Shown: positions 1 through 14,500, counted from the stretch's first letter. The stretch is 64,000 bases of DNA from Vitellaria paradoxa (GCA_019916065.1 CM034233.1:40960862-41024861), one strand, 5' to 3'. Numbers and translations are program-made. Notes: generated by a model from the sequence alone, not told the origin.

Positions 1-2492
1 AGCTTCCCCGGGAAGCCTTTCTCCCCAGCCAAACGTTTTTTATATGAAAACTTTACTTTTATATGTTTTACATATTTATATATCAATTTATTTGTATTCT
101 ACTATAAACAAATTATGTTTTTACATCAAAATTTATTAAAAAATAAAAAATAAATATTATTTCAGTACTAAACAACTTAGTTTTACAATTTATTAAAATT
201 ATTTTTACCCAAAAATGTATTTTAATTTTTAAAATAGGTAGGCTTGGGAATTTTAAATCTAAGCCCCAATTTTTTTTAGATTGGCCTCGATAAGCAATAA
301 ATTTATTCCAAGCCTAGCCCTAGTTGCATCAATATAATCTTTACTTATATCGTGTCTAGTCAATTATTGAAGTCTAGGTCTCATTCTTATTGTGTCTCTT
401 AGATTTTTGTCATCCCAATTGTAGTGTCCTTACTACAATTTGACCAAAATTTATTGGACTTCATCTGGAGTCACCAGTATCTCTCACGTTCCTTTGATCC
501 CAAGAGAATTGATGATAATACCCAATTTAGACTTCTGCTTACACGAGCGTATTTGTGTTCGAAGAATCTTATGAATTCACTTTACTTATTGCTTGGTAAT
601 TAGATGTTGAAATGTGTGATTCAGCTCGAAAAACTTGGGCATCTACTCAGTCTAGGGGAGTTGATGGGGATATCAAATAAAGACAACCCCTTGACTAAAG
701 CATCCCCCCAATCTCGTGAAATTATTTGCTTCGTTGCCCTAAGAATATCTCTCGGTCTCCCATAAGCTCTATAAACAAGGTCGCTTCATATCTAGGAATT
801 GGGATTGTTAACGATAAGGACAAAAATACGAGGGTTAGAAAGGAGAAGTGGCTCAAAAGGACAAGTCCGAGTTCTATTCCATCCTAAAGTAAGTAAGGAA
901 TAAAGGATTTAAGTGGATTTCCAATAAAAAGACTTACAAAACACGTACCCCTCCTTCCTCCTCGTGGAACACCTACCATAGTATCACTTACCCAGAGCTT
1001 GGTCCACCATCTGGGGGATTGTTAAGGGAGACTCTCATGCCTAAGTAAGCTCCCCTCCTAAATTAAGGAATAACAAACTTGAAAGGGAGAGCTACTATTT
1101 CACTTCCCAAATTGGAGACCCAGATCACAGAGGAAAATGTGCAGTATGAGACAGTGGCCCCCTGGGCCCCCGGGGGGGGGGTGATTTCTCCAGTATTTAC
1201 CTCTCCCATGTTGATTAATTCTTCTTTTTATCCTGCACAATAGGTAGGCAAAACGACAGAGTGGGTCTCCAATTATAGACAAAGTTAGTCCATGCATTTG
1301 AACTTGCATGAAAGCCAAAAGCACAGAAAGACGGAAAAGAGGAAACCCGCAAAATAGGGAACATCTCTTACCCCGCGAAATGCTGCAAAACATGCAGCAT
1401 GTTTGGGCACACTATAGGTTGCTCCATGGTTTGGATTAATAGGGGTTTAAAATCAAGTTTTAAAATTAAATTGCATTAAAATAGAAATAAAAGGGTTAAT
1501 TTATATATATTTTTTTACTGAAGAATAATCTATATACAATATAAAAATTTCCGATCAATTACTACTAATTTATATTATGATTTCAAATAATTGCTTTTCT
1601 ACGACAATTTCAAATTCATAAAAAAATACTTATCAAAACTAATAAAGTTATATGTAAAAACTTCTCTTTAAATAATTAACACAAACTCCCTTAATTTTAA
1701 ATTCATAAAAGACATGTTTGGAGTTGTATAAATAAATACGAATTTATAAAAGTTATAATGTCGTAATTCGTATTATTATTGAGTTTTGTCGAGATTTGTA
1801 TTATTTTGAAGAGAAACAAACGGACCCCCACTTGCATAAAAATGGATTTCTTACTTGCATTGGAAGTAGCGTAGTTGGAAATGAAAATCTAGTAAGTGAA
1901 TGCAAGAATCCATCGGAATGATGAAAACACTTGAAACAAGAGCTAGATATTTATTTCAATTCACTTCTCCACAATTCCATCACAGATTTACGTCGAGTTT
2001 GAGCTCTTAAGTTAGATTCCCGTTGAGCATGACTAAAGCCTCAAATTGCTCATCCGCAACTCTACATACATGTTTTCCATTCAAAGCATGACATCTTTGC
2101 ACTATGATGCTGACTTGCCACCAAGTTTCCATTGTGTTTGTTTGGCCAAAGGTAGAATTTAGCCATGCATCAATCAGCAGTGCCAGACCTCAAGGCCCTC
2201 CCTCAGCTGGTTTTACTAGCAAAATCAGTCTCTCCACCTCTCTCTTTCCACGCACGAAAGCACTCTTGCACAGTACAATTGCATGTAAATTCAATCTATT
2301 CACGCAAAACATGAATTTACATTGCTTCATTATTTAACACGAAATCTATTATATACCAAAGTTAAAATATATATATATATATATAAATAAATTAGAAGCA
2401 AACTTCTCCCGTGTATGTTAGAATGGGAGTTGACTCTGTGATATGATGGACTAACGGGCCACGAGTTGCCAGCTCTCCAATCAGAAACTTAA
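1..2492. other. Non-coding DNA downstream of the host gene
   Basis: This stretch lies 3' of the minus-strand host gene. I see no credible gene. The 97-codon reading frame at 1100-1393 (minus) crosses a C5G10 tract (about 1167-1181), has low-complexity ends and resembles nothing I know. The part at about 640-1090, with short direct phrases such as GGGATTGTTAA and GGGGATTGTTAAGGGAG, could be a decayed LTR fragment, but no ends or coding remnants are visible. The last 100-200 bases before 2493 probably hold the 3' UTR of the host gene; no clean AATAAA is visible on the minus strand. Confidence 0.5.
2367..2385. repeat. (TA)n microsatellite
   Basis: An uninterrupted run of alternating A and T of about 19 bases, just beyond the 3' end of the host gene's coding sequence. 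It is an ordinary dinucleotide repeat and probably length-variable. Confidence 0.85.
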
Positions 2493-2537
2493 TCATCTCT
2501 TCCCTAATAATGATTCAAGAAGAGCAGCCTCTTCTTC
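2493..2537 (-). CDS. Host gene terminal exon e
   Basis: 45 bp including the stop. After an 88-bp intron ending in AAATTTTGCAG it encodes [14 protein letters not shown] and a TGA stop (TCA at 2493-2495 on the plus strand). The Glu/Leu-rich helix with a basic end is a plausible C-terminus, and reading from exon d is continuous. Confidence 0.85.
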   Translation of the reverse strand, partial: EEEAALLESLLGKR

Positions 2538-5500
2538 CTGCAAAATTTAGAATACAAATGTGAGAACAATCAGTCAGCACCAATCAACAATGGGGCTTGC
2601 CTCACTACAAAGACCAAATACTTACCACCAAGGCGTTAAATTCAGTCTCCTCGTCTATAGCACTTATTACTGCAGGGTCCTCCAAGAGATCCTGTTTCCA
2701 AGCATAGATCAACATGCCGTCTAAATTAAAAAGTCAGAACAAATCCTAAGCATAACATGGAATGCTAATATTTGTTTTTCAGTGATTGTATTTGTTTATT
2801 AATTGTGTACAAAGACGCTCGTGCAACTGCTTCCTTCCAAGACATTAAGCTCATCAGCCCTCACGGCAGAAATACTAGCACATGAATAATTGAAACAATC
2901 AAATCAATTTAGGCACCAAAACCTGCACAAGACATTTATCCTATGCACAATGAGCAATATATGCAAGAATACATCCAAGCTTTCCTAACCTCGCAAGCTC
3001 ATTTTTTTTTCCTGATTGAACCAGACCATACCATATTTGACCAGAAGCTCTTGGTGTGGTGGCTTGTACAAAAGATAATACCTGTTAGAAAATCATGCAC
3101 ACAATCTTGGATCACACAACGCACCAATTAAAGTATAGAAAAGAGAAGAAGAATAGACAACAAGATTTACGTGGTTCGACCGTAAAGTTTACGTCCACGG
3201 ACAAGATACAAGAGAAATTTCACTATGATGAAAAGAAAGAAGTTATAACGCCGGTTGGCTTTTCTCTTGATCACCCCCTAAAGAAAACCCCAAAAACCTA
3301 ATATTTAAATAAGTCCATACCGTGGGGGGACGTAGCCCCCCCGCACCCCCCCGAGGTCAGTGGTGGGCTTCGGGCCCGGGCCTATTGGCCTGTGCCCTCC
3401 GCTACCACCAGAGACCTCCAAAAAAAAAATATCCAAACGAGTCGCACCGCGAGACTTTCGGATCGAGTTATAATTTTAGGCCCAAAAATAAAAAATATAA
3501 GCCACAACAACAATACCAAACCAAACCAAACCAAACCAAGCCTTTTTCCCACTAGGTGAGGTCAGTTATATGGATTTGTCGACGCCAATTAGATCTGTCT
3601 AGGGCTACATCCTCCGATAGATCTAGGTAGGCAAGATCATGCTTAATAGTCTCTTTCCAACTTCTCTTGGGTCTTCTTCTACCTCTCCTACTCCTAGCAA
3701 TCTCCATACTTTCACACCTTCTAACAGGTGCCTCCGTTGGACGCCTTCTAAAATGACCAAACCATCTTAATCGATTTTCTCTTATTTCATCTTCAATCGG
3801 TGCTATTCCTACATTGCCCCTAATCTCCTCGTTCCTAATCCTATCTTTCCTTGTAATCCCGCACATCCACCTTAGCATCCTCATCTCCGTAACTACCATC
3901 TTCTAATCATGATTATGCTTTGCTGCCCAACACTCTGATCCATATAGCAGCACTGATCTAACCGCTATCTTATAATACTTTCCTTTCACCTTGAGAGGTA
4001 CTTTTCGGTCGCACAAGCCCCCCAAAGCACTCCTCCATTTGGTCCACCCGGCTTGAATCCTGTGACTTACATCAGTATCAATCCCCCCATCTTGTTGCAC
4101 CATAGATCGAAGGTACCTAAATTTATCTTTCTCTACAATCTTTTGTGTGCCTAAACTTACTTCTATACTACCCGTTATCCTACTTTGACTAAACTTACAT
4201 TCCATATATTCTGTCTTATATCGGCTTAGCCTAAAATCTGTTGTCTCTAACATTTCTCGCCACAATTCTAGCTTAGCATTCACTCCTTTCGTCTCATCTG
4301 CTAAAACAATATCATCTGCAAATAACATACACCACGGCACCTCATCCTGAATATGTCTTGTAATCTCATCCATAACTAAAGCAAACAAGTATCCAAACAT
4401 TCACAGTATTACTACCAAAAAGCACCAAGAATCCAGAGGTTGATTCCGAAAATGAAATAGTGGAACATGATGGCAAAGTGTCATGTGACCAAATTAGTTA
4501 GATTAGAGATTAGATTAGATTAGTTAGTTACAAATTAGTTTGATTAGCTACTCATAATTAGATTAGTTAGTTAATTTATGGGTGTAATGGAGCCTATAAA
4601 TAGGAAGTATTGTAAAAGAAAATATTATGGAAAAGAATTCTCAATTTGAGATTAATTTCTCGCTTGGGAGAGTTTTAGATTGCTCTCGAATTTAATCCTG
4701 TATTTTCCTTTATTTTCTCTACAACCAAACAAACATAATTGGGTTCACCACAATTGATATCAGAGCCGCTCGCAGATACCAGGAATGCTTCTCAGTTAAA
4801 CCAACAACACCAAGAAACTCAATGGCAGCTAAGTCAACTGATGCAGATGATGGAAAAAATTAGCAAGAGGTTAGATAACATATCTCTTCAAATGCAGGCT
4901 AACGCAAAGGCAATCCAGAAAATCTAGAACAGCTGGGGGGGGGGATTTCAAGAAAATCCTCAAAAGAGTCTTAATATTGTGGAGAATCAAACTATAGACA
5001 TCATTCAAAAAACTCGCAAGTTGCAAATAAGAAAAAAAGTTAGCAATTCTGAGAAGCAAAATCAGGCATCCAATGTTGGTACTCGATGGCCACAAACCCT
5101 AGTGCGGACACATAGGCAACTCTAGAGGCGGACTGAACTAGAAACCCCACTGAAGGCATCATGTGACGCTGTAACGACCAAGGGCGATGCTTCTGCGTCA
5201 TGGGCCGATAATCTTGATTTGATAGTGGAAGGGAAGTTCGTCGCCTCTGAGAAGCACAACTCAGAACTCTTCTTTGGGGTTCTTGGTGGTCTTGGTTAGT
5301 TCGGCACCATCACCAGGGCTAGTGTTCTGCAAGAGAAGGCGCTGGATATGGTGAGAGAATTAAGGGTGAAGCATGCCTGTTTTGCCGTGTTCGCTCGGGG
5401 ACACTGATGCTGAGTTCGTGTAGATTCAAGTAGAGAATGACTTGTTTGATGATGTGGAAGTGCCCGACTTGTGGGATCTCGGTGGAGAAAGAGGTTTCTT

Positions 5501-8500
5501 TATCTTCTCCATCATCATCTCTGATCTCTACTTACCATCGTCTATGAAGGTTCGCCGAAAAATTCCTGTAACCACCATGGCTTCTTCAGAAGTAAAAGCA
5601 ATGGATAAAAGGTGGACTTTGAATGACTTTAGCATTAACGTTGAGACGAGAGAGAAGCATGGGGATAGGTGTAAAGGCGGTAAAGAAGCAGACACAGAGA
5701 AGGATTTGAAAGGGGGTAGGTGTGATTGATGAGGGCATTAATTGCATAATAGGAAAATGAATGGAATAAGCTTTATGAAGAAATTGTATACATGTATTGA
5801 TTAGACACGTGGCTGGTGGGTGAGGTATATGAGAAGTTGGGTCATTATCTGGGTGGATCAGAAGATGGGTCATGGGCTGAGTCACTGTTGGGCTTGAAAA
5901 GTGACCGAGAAATAGACCCACTCTAGCAACAATGGACTTGATATAGCTATCACCACTAAGCTCGATCCAACTCAAGCATAAATGTATTAATATTGATTAG
6001 AAGTCACTAGCGACAAACTAGGAGCTATGAGCAACGTGAATCAAGAAGCCACGAGCAACAAATCAAGATACAAAACAATAATTAGATCATCTGATTGACG
6101 AAACAAGCGATGATTCAAGAACCAACAAGAACGATAGTTAGAGCATTTGACCGATGAAGCAATGAGCGACTCTCGAGAATACTGATGATTATGATCAGGT
6201 CAAGCTCACTTTTATTGATCATGTCAAGACTTTATTGGGCTCTTCACTTAATTAGTGTCCCCGAGCGAACATCCATGATAGATAATATTTTGTTCCTGGA
6301 GCAATGACTTTTGACCTTTCTGTGAAAGTATGAAGTGTTTTGGTCTCCAAACTTTATTATATTATCTCTCAATTTCTATTTGTAGATAGACTCCTGCCGT
6401 AGCCAATTGAACATAGGTACCAAGAACTCCTTTCTCCTTTTCAAACAAAGCTTGATCCATAGGATTGGCTTGTTATCTCTTTTTGAATTTCATCTAGGTA
6501 GGTTTTAGCCTCCGCAACTTTGCCAGAAAGATTACCATAGTGTTCGGCATTAAAGGCTTTGAGAGCCATCTTGAGAGCTTTTAGTTTAGAGCAAAGTCTA
6601 AACATGGGAGTGCCTTCTATGCGCTTGGACCAAATCTGCTCAACGATGTTGAGAAATTCCTTGTGATTCACCCAAAAGTTGAAGAATTTGAATGGTTTCC
6701 TCCCTTGCTTGATGCTTGGTCTTATGGAAATGATGGCTGGACTATGGTCTGAAATACCAGCTGTAGAGAAGAAAGCTTCTGAGTTTGGACAGTTGGTAAG
6801 CCAATTTTCATTCACCAAAGCTCTATCTAGCTTGCTGTGAATTCTATTGCCCTCCTCTTGTTTGTTACTCCAAGTAAACAAGCAGCCCAAGTACCTGAGA
6901 TCCATAACTTCTAAGTTTTCCAAGCAATTGTTGAAATCTTGGACAGCTGGTTTGTCTATGCCATTGCCTCCTTGCCTTTCATTATCTGATCTAATCACAT
7001 TAAAGTCCCCCAAAATGATCCATGGTGCATGATTATTCAAAAGCTCCTTCCAAAGCATCTCCCTTCCTTTTTTATCATTTGATGCATACACAAAGTAACA
7101 AAAAAGCCCACTGATATTGTATTGTAAGTAATATGACAGAATATGGCTTGATCAGTGCTTGAAACAATTCTAATATTAACACAAGATGGATCCCACAAAA
7201 GCAAAATTCTAGCTGCTGTATTTTCTGAATAATTATCAAAAATACTGGCAACAAGCTTTGATAAATTTACAAGCATTACCTATATTATGGATTCTAACCT
7301 TGGTTTCCAATAGGCCAATAAAACCAAGGGAATTACATTCAAAAAACTTCTTAACCTCAGCTTGATTTAAGGGGTTGTTTAGGCCCCTAACAGTCCATGA
7401 GGCGAAGTTCATTTAGGAGAGTGAAGCAGCTTATTAGGCTTGGCTTGAACAGCCTTATGCTTGGGAGAGTTAGAATAGTGGGACTTGCCTTTTTACTTCT
7501 TCTGGCCATTGGAAGTTGCAGCCTCATGAGAACCAAAACCAGAATCAGATGATGGGGATTGATGAGGTGAAGAATCTGCAGACTTGTCATTCTCAGAATT
7601 GTTAACTTGAAGGGAAGTTGTTGGGGCCATGAGGAAACATTATGATTATTCTCCTTGGCTCCATCAGTAGTTTCATGAGGTTGAATTAGAGACTCGGCTG
7701 CTCCAGCTTGCAAAGTTATGTCATCATTAGCTGCCATTGAGACTTTATCTTCAATCTCAGAGCTGCCATTGTCACCACTCGCCTCTAGATGCTGTTCAGA
7801 TTGCTCTTCAAACTTATGCTCTTTGGAATCAAACAGTACTCCAAATGTGTTAGTTGTTACCAGGACCTGAGAATCAGAATTTGGCTGCATCTGTGAATGA
7901 GAGTGAGGATGAGTTTTGGGAGTAGCTTCCAGATTGACTTTGGGCTTCCATTCTTGCCTCACAATTCTTGGGCATTTGTTGGTACCATAAGATAGGCTCT
8001 TACAATGCTTGCAGAGCATTGGAACCCATTCATATTCAATCGGCTGAAAGAAGGAATTACCTTCAAAATCTTGAATTTCAATACATTGTGGTAAATCAGT
8101 CTCTGGTGAGACCTCCACACAAACTCTTGCAAATGATAGGCATTGTTTAGTGGCAGTCATGTGGTCTGAAAATAGAGGTTTGCCTATAGAACTTGCCATT
8201 TTGCTGAGAACCTTTGCAGACCACAAATGCAATTTAAGGTGTGGAAAACGTATCCAAATGGGAATGGATTTCAGTTCCTCATCTTTATAAGAACAGCTTG
8301 GAGACCAAGGCTTGAGAATTAGTGGCTTATCATAATAGCTCCATGGACCAAGTTCAATGACTTTCAACTTGGTTTCTTCGTCTTGGAAATTAAAGATGAG
8401 CATGCCACTCCTTAAGATAAACAAATCAACTTGGCCAAATACCTTCCATCTGCATTCCACATACTGTTTCATCAATTTGAATGGTGGCTTGGTTCCAATT

Positions 8501-11500
8501 ACATAGCCAATTAAGGCATTGTTCCATCTGTGTAATTCTTCTTGAACCTCATCAATGGTAATTGAGACATTAGGAGTAGAGCCTTCCTTTGATTGCATTC
8601 CAGGAATGTACTCAAGCTGGAGGCCGTTTGATTTAATTCTATTAGCGTTGAAGGGGTTCGCCCACGAAACTGCTAGCTGAGCTGTTGGGCTTGATGGCAG
8701 CTGAATATTATCTTTAAAAGTTGGGCTTAGCTGGTCCATCAAATAATTGTTTTCAACAGATGGGTTTGAAGGTGAATGAGATTGTGTAATCCCGCCCAAG
8801 GGAGGGAACTCAGATTCTGGAATTTTGAGGGGTGTGAGCACCTGTGTATGGATTTTAAAATAGGAAGGCAGAGGGTTTTATCTTTGGATTGGTCTTTACA
8901 CAATGGTAGTTGGGTTAGTTCATTGGTTTTAAGTTTAGGTGCAGGTGGTGGTTGTGTAACAGGGAGTGTAGGCTTGTCATAGTCTGGTGTGAAGAGGTTA
9001 TTACCTGATTGCAAAGGATTGTCCGGGTAAAGAGGTAGGTGATATTGTGAGGGAGGACTAGGAGTTTTACCATGGGCCTCCAACAATGGCTGCTTGGTTG
9101 TGATCGAGTGGGAAGTCAATGGCAATTTGTCAGCAGGTTTGAGGGATGGATTTCCACTAAATAGCATACCTTTTTTACCCAGGGAAGTATCTTTGAAAGC
9201 AGAAAGGTCTTGGCATGGTCTAGCCATTTTGAGCAGGTGAGCCGATTGTGAACCATGAGCGTGAATATCTTCCTTTGCACCCATATCACTTCCTCATAAA
9301 GCACTGCAAGAAGCTTGGTTTCTCATCAGTTGAATTTCAGCCCTTAATTGTTCAAAAGCTTCGACTTGGGGCAGCTGAGGAGCAGTGAATGGGATAGAGT
9401 TGGATGAAGCTTTCAAGGAGGCCTCATCCAGCTCTATACCAGTCTTCGGAGAGGAAAAGCTCATGCCATTCAAGCTAGATTTCCCATCCTCCAAGGCATT
9501 GTTCGAACCAGTAGCTGTAGTTGAAATAGCATTAGCTGGTATGTTTGAGAGAAAAGAGGAAGGAGGAGGATTAAAGGTTGGCAAGAGAGCAGAAGCTAGC
9601 GTTTGTGTTGGTTGATCAGCCATGAAAGTTAGAGAGAGAAATTAGTGAGAGAAGCTCCCATTTTTTCTTGCATCAGTGGGTGAAGACTTTTTGTTATTTT
9701 GTTGATTTGATATTGACTTTGGGGTTAAGAGTTACTGTAGAATGTATAGTGCACGTATCCATAGGTTGAGAGTCTCTTGACCTGCATAGGGGTTAGTTAT
9801 CGTATCCAGTAGGTTAGTAACCCACGAAATGATGCAAATGCTTAAGGGAGATATGTTTCCTTCCTAGATATAGTTTCAGGGATGCAGATGCTTAAAAGCG
9901 GCATAATTTTCTCTAGCTATGTTGATGGATGTAAATGCTTAAGGGTGGCATAAATTTTTTTTCTCTGGCTATATTGATGGATGCAGATAACTAAGATTGA
10001 CATATTTCCTTAGCCCAGGCCTTGGAAAAAGATGCCAAAAGATGGTATATCTAGGGGCTGATACCACAACCACGGTTCAATGTTGCAGAGTACCTATCTC
10101 ACATATGCGCATGATAATATGATGATAACTGAGAAATGAAATTAAAATGGATAAACTGATGATTTTAAACTTGTGTGTTAAAACATATGTGATGCATGGT
10201 AGTAGACATGCTAGGTTATGATGTTGTATATGTACCTATTTGATTGCATAGTGGGTACAAGTGGACCCATACTCACTTCCCTATAGATTTTGTTGTAGGT
10301 ATGGAGCCTAAGATTTAAAAAGGACTTCCAAGTTGTGATCATTTTAATATTTTCTGACTGTATTTTGATACGTTATATTCTTTTGATCTCTGAGGAAATA
10401 TTTTACATCAGATATTTATTATGATTTTGATTGGGTTGTAAAGGCCAGCTGAGCCTATGATTATTACCACTGGAAGCAATGTTTGCCAAGTCATGGACCG
10501 TGGCTTTATTTTATTATTATTTCATCCTGTTGTATGCTCTAGTGTGGTTGTATGACTCTGATTAGGGTTTATTATGATTAAATGTGATTGCATGCAAGTA
10601 TCGTGCCTTGGGTTACGAAATCCAAGGTGTAGCATGTTATTAAATGGAAAAAGAAAGAACAAACTGGAGAGGAATAAACAAAAAGGACTTCACCACCAAA
10701 AGCATCCAAGGGGGCTGATATAGGAGTAAAACCTAGAAAAGTAGCTATGAGAACCAACATTTTTCAAGAATGTTTAATGTTTGTTGAGGACTGTAAAAGT
10801 TTCAATAGAGTGAAGGTTTACGTAGTTGAGCTTGTGAATACACGATTGCACTTGAAAGTATAATCCTTAGTCTTAATTTCTATTGTTTTTAATTGAAATT
10901 TTTTATTATTTCATGTGTTTTAGCATAATTTGGTCATACTCATAAAAATTTGTTCTTCTACGCAGACAATGGAATGAATGCCTAGGAAAATACTAGAAGT
11001 AGCAGTAAAGGACAATGGAGGGCTAACAGAGGACCAAAGAGAAGCAAAAAAAGACAATCCAGAGCTAGTGCCCGAACACCGTCCAGACCCCAAAGACCGG
11101 TAGCTTCGAAAGTTGAAAGGTCAAAGGCCAAAGTGCACAATGCCCTCCAGTGTTCGGATCGCGTTCCCGAGACATCAATTTTTAGGGTTTTTATGCTTTT
11201 CTATAAATACTGAACATGTATCAGAGTTTAATATAGCCATCTTTACTTTTTAGGTTTAGTTTAGTTTAGTTTAGTTTTTCTTCAATTAAGAAAGCAAACA
11301 TAGAGAGTTTTCATTCAAGTTTGGATTGAAGTTTCAATACACAGGAGTTCTTTTCAATACGAGTGTAGATTTTTATCTATGAAGTTTGCTTTCTTTACCT
11401 TTTCTTCAATTTCTTGCTTTGCTTACTTATATAACACGCTAGTGTAGATTCATACTTGATTCAACCCATCAATGATGGGTGGATCCTTATTTAAGTGTTA

Positions 11501-14500
11501 GATATGAATGAATCCAAGCTGACTGATTTGGACCAAAGAATGTTTTCAAGAAAATATCATTCCGGCTTTTCCACCCTAAACAAGATTTTAAAGTTGTGCT
11601 TTAGAATAAATGTTTTAACAATGAAATCTTTCCGGTTTACTTTTCCTAGACAAAAAAGCTGTAAACTAAGATAAAAATCACATCTAACATGAGAATAACA
11701 TATCCGTCCCGATTTGTAGGTTGGATCAAGTCATTTTATATTCATTCAAAACCCTAGTTTTCATTACTTTTTTTCGTTCTAGGTTAGTTTAGTTTAAATT
11801 TTGCTATTTCCATATTTAGGTTTGTTAGGATCCTTGGAATATTCTAGGATAGTTAGGATTTGATTTATGAGTTGTGATTATGTTTCCTAAATTGATGTGT
11901 ATCCTAATAGAAGGCTTATTTCCTAATTTGATTGTAATTCATCAATATAAATACAAAATGAGGGAGATGAGAAAATTAACTCATACTCCTAATTTCCCCT
12001 GATATTGTTCAACTTGGTATCAGAGTACCTTTTTTCCCTTTTTTCACCAAAAAAAAAAAAAACCTAACGGTGGCGTCTCATCTTACCACCACTGATGTTT
12101 CCTCTGTCGGTGTAGACTACTGCTGGCTATCTCATCTGGCCGACGTCGCCTACTCGTCATCATTCCCTTCGACTGTCGTCGACTATTTGCCGGCATTGCC
12201 AGCATCGTCTTCGACAGCAACGTCCTCACCTTCGTTCATCATCTTCAACAGCGTCGCTCCTCTTCTCTTCGTTCACATTTGACTGCTTCTTGAACCCTTG
12301 ATGATGCGTTGGGGTTAGATGATCTTCACGATCTTGATTGACAATTGTTCCTAATTTTGTGATTGTTTGCTCGGATCGCAATATGTGGTTCTCTTGGTTG
12401 ATTGATTTCTGTGTCACAATCGGTGTTTGTTCGTGATTTCTTAGTACGTCACTTCTTTTTCGATCGCGATCACTGCTCAATTATCCATTCGTTGATCGGT
12501 ACTGCCTTGGTTGCTGATCAATTGCTTCTTCGATCTCTGGTCTTTGGTCGTCAGCTGATTGGTGGTTCATCCTAATTTCTGATTATTGTGCTTTGGCTTG
12601 ATATCTGCAATGACTTCTAACGAAACCAAGAATACTAGTTTTGGTTCCTCTTCCATTGAGCCTATTATTCCAGTTCACAATCTTCCAAAGTTCATCTTGT
12701 GTGAAAAATTGAATGTTACAAATTATTTGACATGGTCACATTCTGTTCAAGTTTCTTGATTGGTCACCTTGGAAAATCATATTATAGATCCTCTGCCCGA
12801 TTCCAAGTCTCCTTCCTATGCCCAATGGAGGGCTTCGAATGCTGTTATTATGAGTTGGATCCAACATAGTCTGGAGCCTTCAGTTTTTTGCACAGTTGCT
12901 TTGTGTAGCTCTTCTAAAGCCATATGAGATTCACTGGCAAATTTGTTTTCCCAAAAGAGTAATGTTTCAGAGATATTTGAGGCATATGAAAAAGTTTTCA
13001 CTTTTTGCCAAGGTACTCAACCATTGTCTGAATATTACAATAACCTTAAGGCTTTAGGAGATCATCTTCTACAATTTTGTCCCTTTTCAGAAACCAAGGC
13101 TAAGATGATTCGACAATGGGCTGAACTTATGATAGTTCCGCTTCTTACTGGCCGCAATGATAATCTTTGTAGTTACAGGGATCACCTTTTGGCAGGGAAG
13201 ACTATCCCTTCTTGGCCAATGCTTATTCTCGTCTTCAACGCTCTTCCTTGAGCCATCATTCTCAACTAGCCTCCTCCAGTAGGTCAGACTCTGCTGCTCT
13301 CATTAGTGGTTCTAGTGGTCGAGGTTCTCATGGTGGATCTCGTGGCTCTCGTGGTAGTGGTCGTGGTTCTAGATGGGGCAACAAGAAATGTGATCATTGT
13401 GGAGGCACTAATCACACTAAACCATACTACTGGAAGAAGTATGATCATCCTGAGCAAGCTAATCATGTAACTACTGCCTCCACTGATACTGATTCTTCTA
13501 CACAGAACACTTCTAGTTTGAGTGATCCAGATCCATCCAGTGCTGCTTCTCCAAGTCCTTTCACTCCTGCTGAGTTAGAGGCTATTGTATAGACTCTTCT
13601 ACTGCTACTTTAGCACAGTCAGGTAGCATTGCTTGCTTTACTTCTCAATCTTCCTCTCAATAGGTTATTGACTCTGGTGCCAGTGCACATATCCTTGGTA
13701 ACTCTTCGTTATTTTCTAACTTAGCTTTTACTACTCACAACATTAGCTTAGCCGATGGGTCCTCCAAGCCTGTGGCTGGTAAAAGATACCTTCATCCTTC
13801 TTCGTTCTTAACCCTACCCTCTAGTCTTTTTGTACCTATTTTCCATTTAATTTGCTATCCGTTAGTCAATTAATTAAGTCATTGAACTGTGTTATAACCT
13901 TTTCTCCTCCTTCTAGTGTTTTTCAGGATCTCAGGACACATAAGACGATTGGTTCGGAATGTAAACAGGCTAGTCTTTATTATCTTGATCCTACTAGTTT
14001 TCAGTCTTCTCATTCAGCCTTTGGTGCATTCGTGTCTCCTTTCCAGTGGCATTAGCTCGTCTCAAGCTTACTATTCCTAGTTTAGGGACATTTTGAATCT
14101 TGAACGTGAGGCTCGTCAACTTGGCAAGCATCACCGTCGTTCGTTTTCGAGTTATAAAAATAGTCGTGCTTCTTAAGCATTTGATGTAGTTCATATGAAC
14201 ATTTGGGGCCCTTCAAGAGTTGTTTCTATTAATGAATTTTGGTATTTTGTCATTTTTGTTGACGACTATTCTCGTATGACTTGGTTGTTTTTAATTAAAA
14301 GTCGTTCTGAATTGCCTGCTATTATTTTAAAATTCTATAATGAGATTTTAACTCAATTTGATAAAAAAATTGAAGTCCTCCACTCTGACAATGCTCATGA
14401 GTATACTTAGTCTGTCATAACCCAATTTTGTATTAAGCGGGGCATTCCTTATCAAACTTCATAAATCCATACCTCCCAACAGAATGGTGTTACAGAACGC

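Larger units (their letters stand above)
6385..9660 (-). mobile_element. L1-type LINE lacking its RT region
   Basis: Minus-strand L1 element. The 5' UTR starts near 9660, ORF1 runs from 9623 to about 7390, and ORF2 starts at 7411 with its endonuclease. The ORF2 reading reaches the linker after the endonuclease (ending around [16 protein letters not shown] at about 6400) and then stops being recognisable. RT, RNase H-like and zinc-finger parts and the poly-A tail are absent. LINE copies normally lose the 5' end, so a missing 3' half points to a later deletion or rearrangement. Confidence 0.8.

Noticed and set aside
1100..1393. 97-codon minus-strand frame as a gene
   Set aside because: It crosses a C/G homopolymer tract, has low-complexity composition, no splice context and no recognisable motif.
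5586..5975. 129-codon minus-strand frame as a gene
   Set aside because: It overlaps a plus-strand frame of similar length in decayed LTR-element DNA, is rich in simple Pro/Thr/His runs, and shows no domain.
7968..8150. Plus-strand frame inside L1 ORF1
   Set aside because: It is a shadow of the minus-strand DUF4283 coding sequence.
11252..11276. Telomere-like GTTTA repeats
   Set aside because: The unit is GTTTA, not TTTAGGG, only about five units, inside an LTR-type leader.
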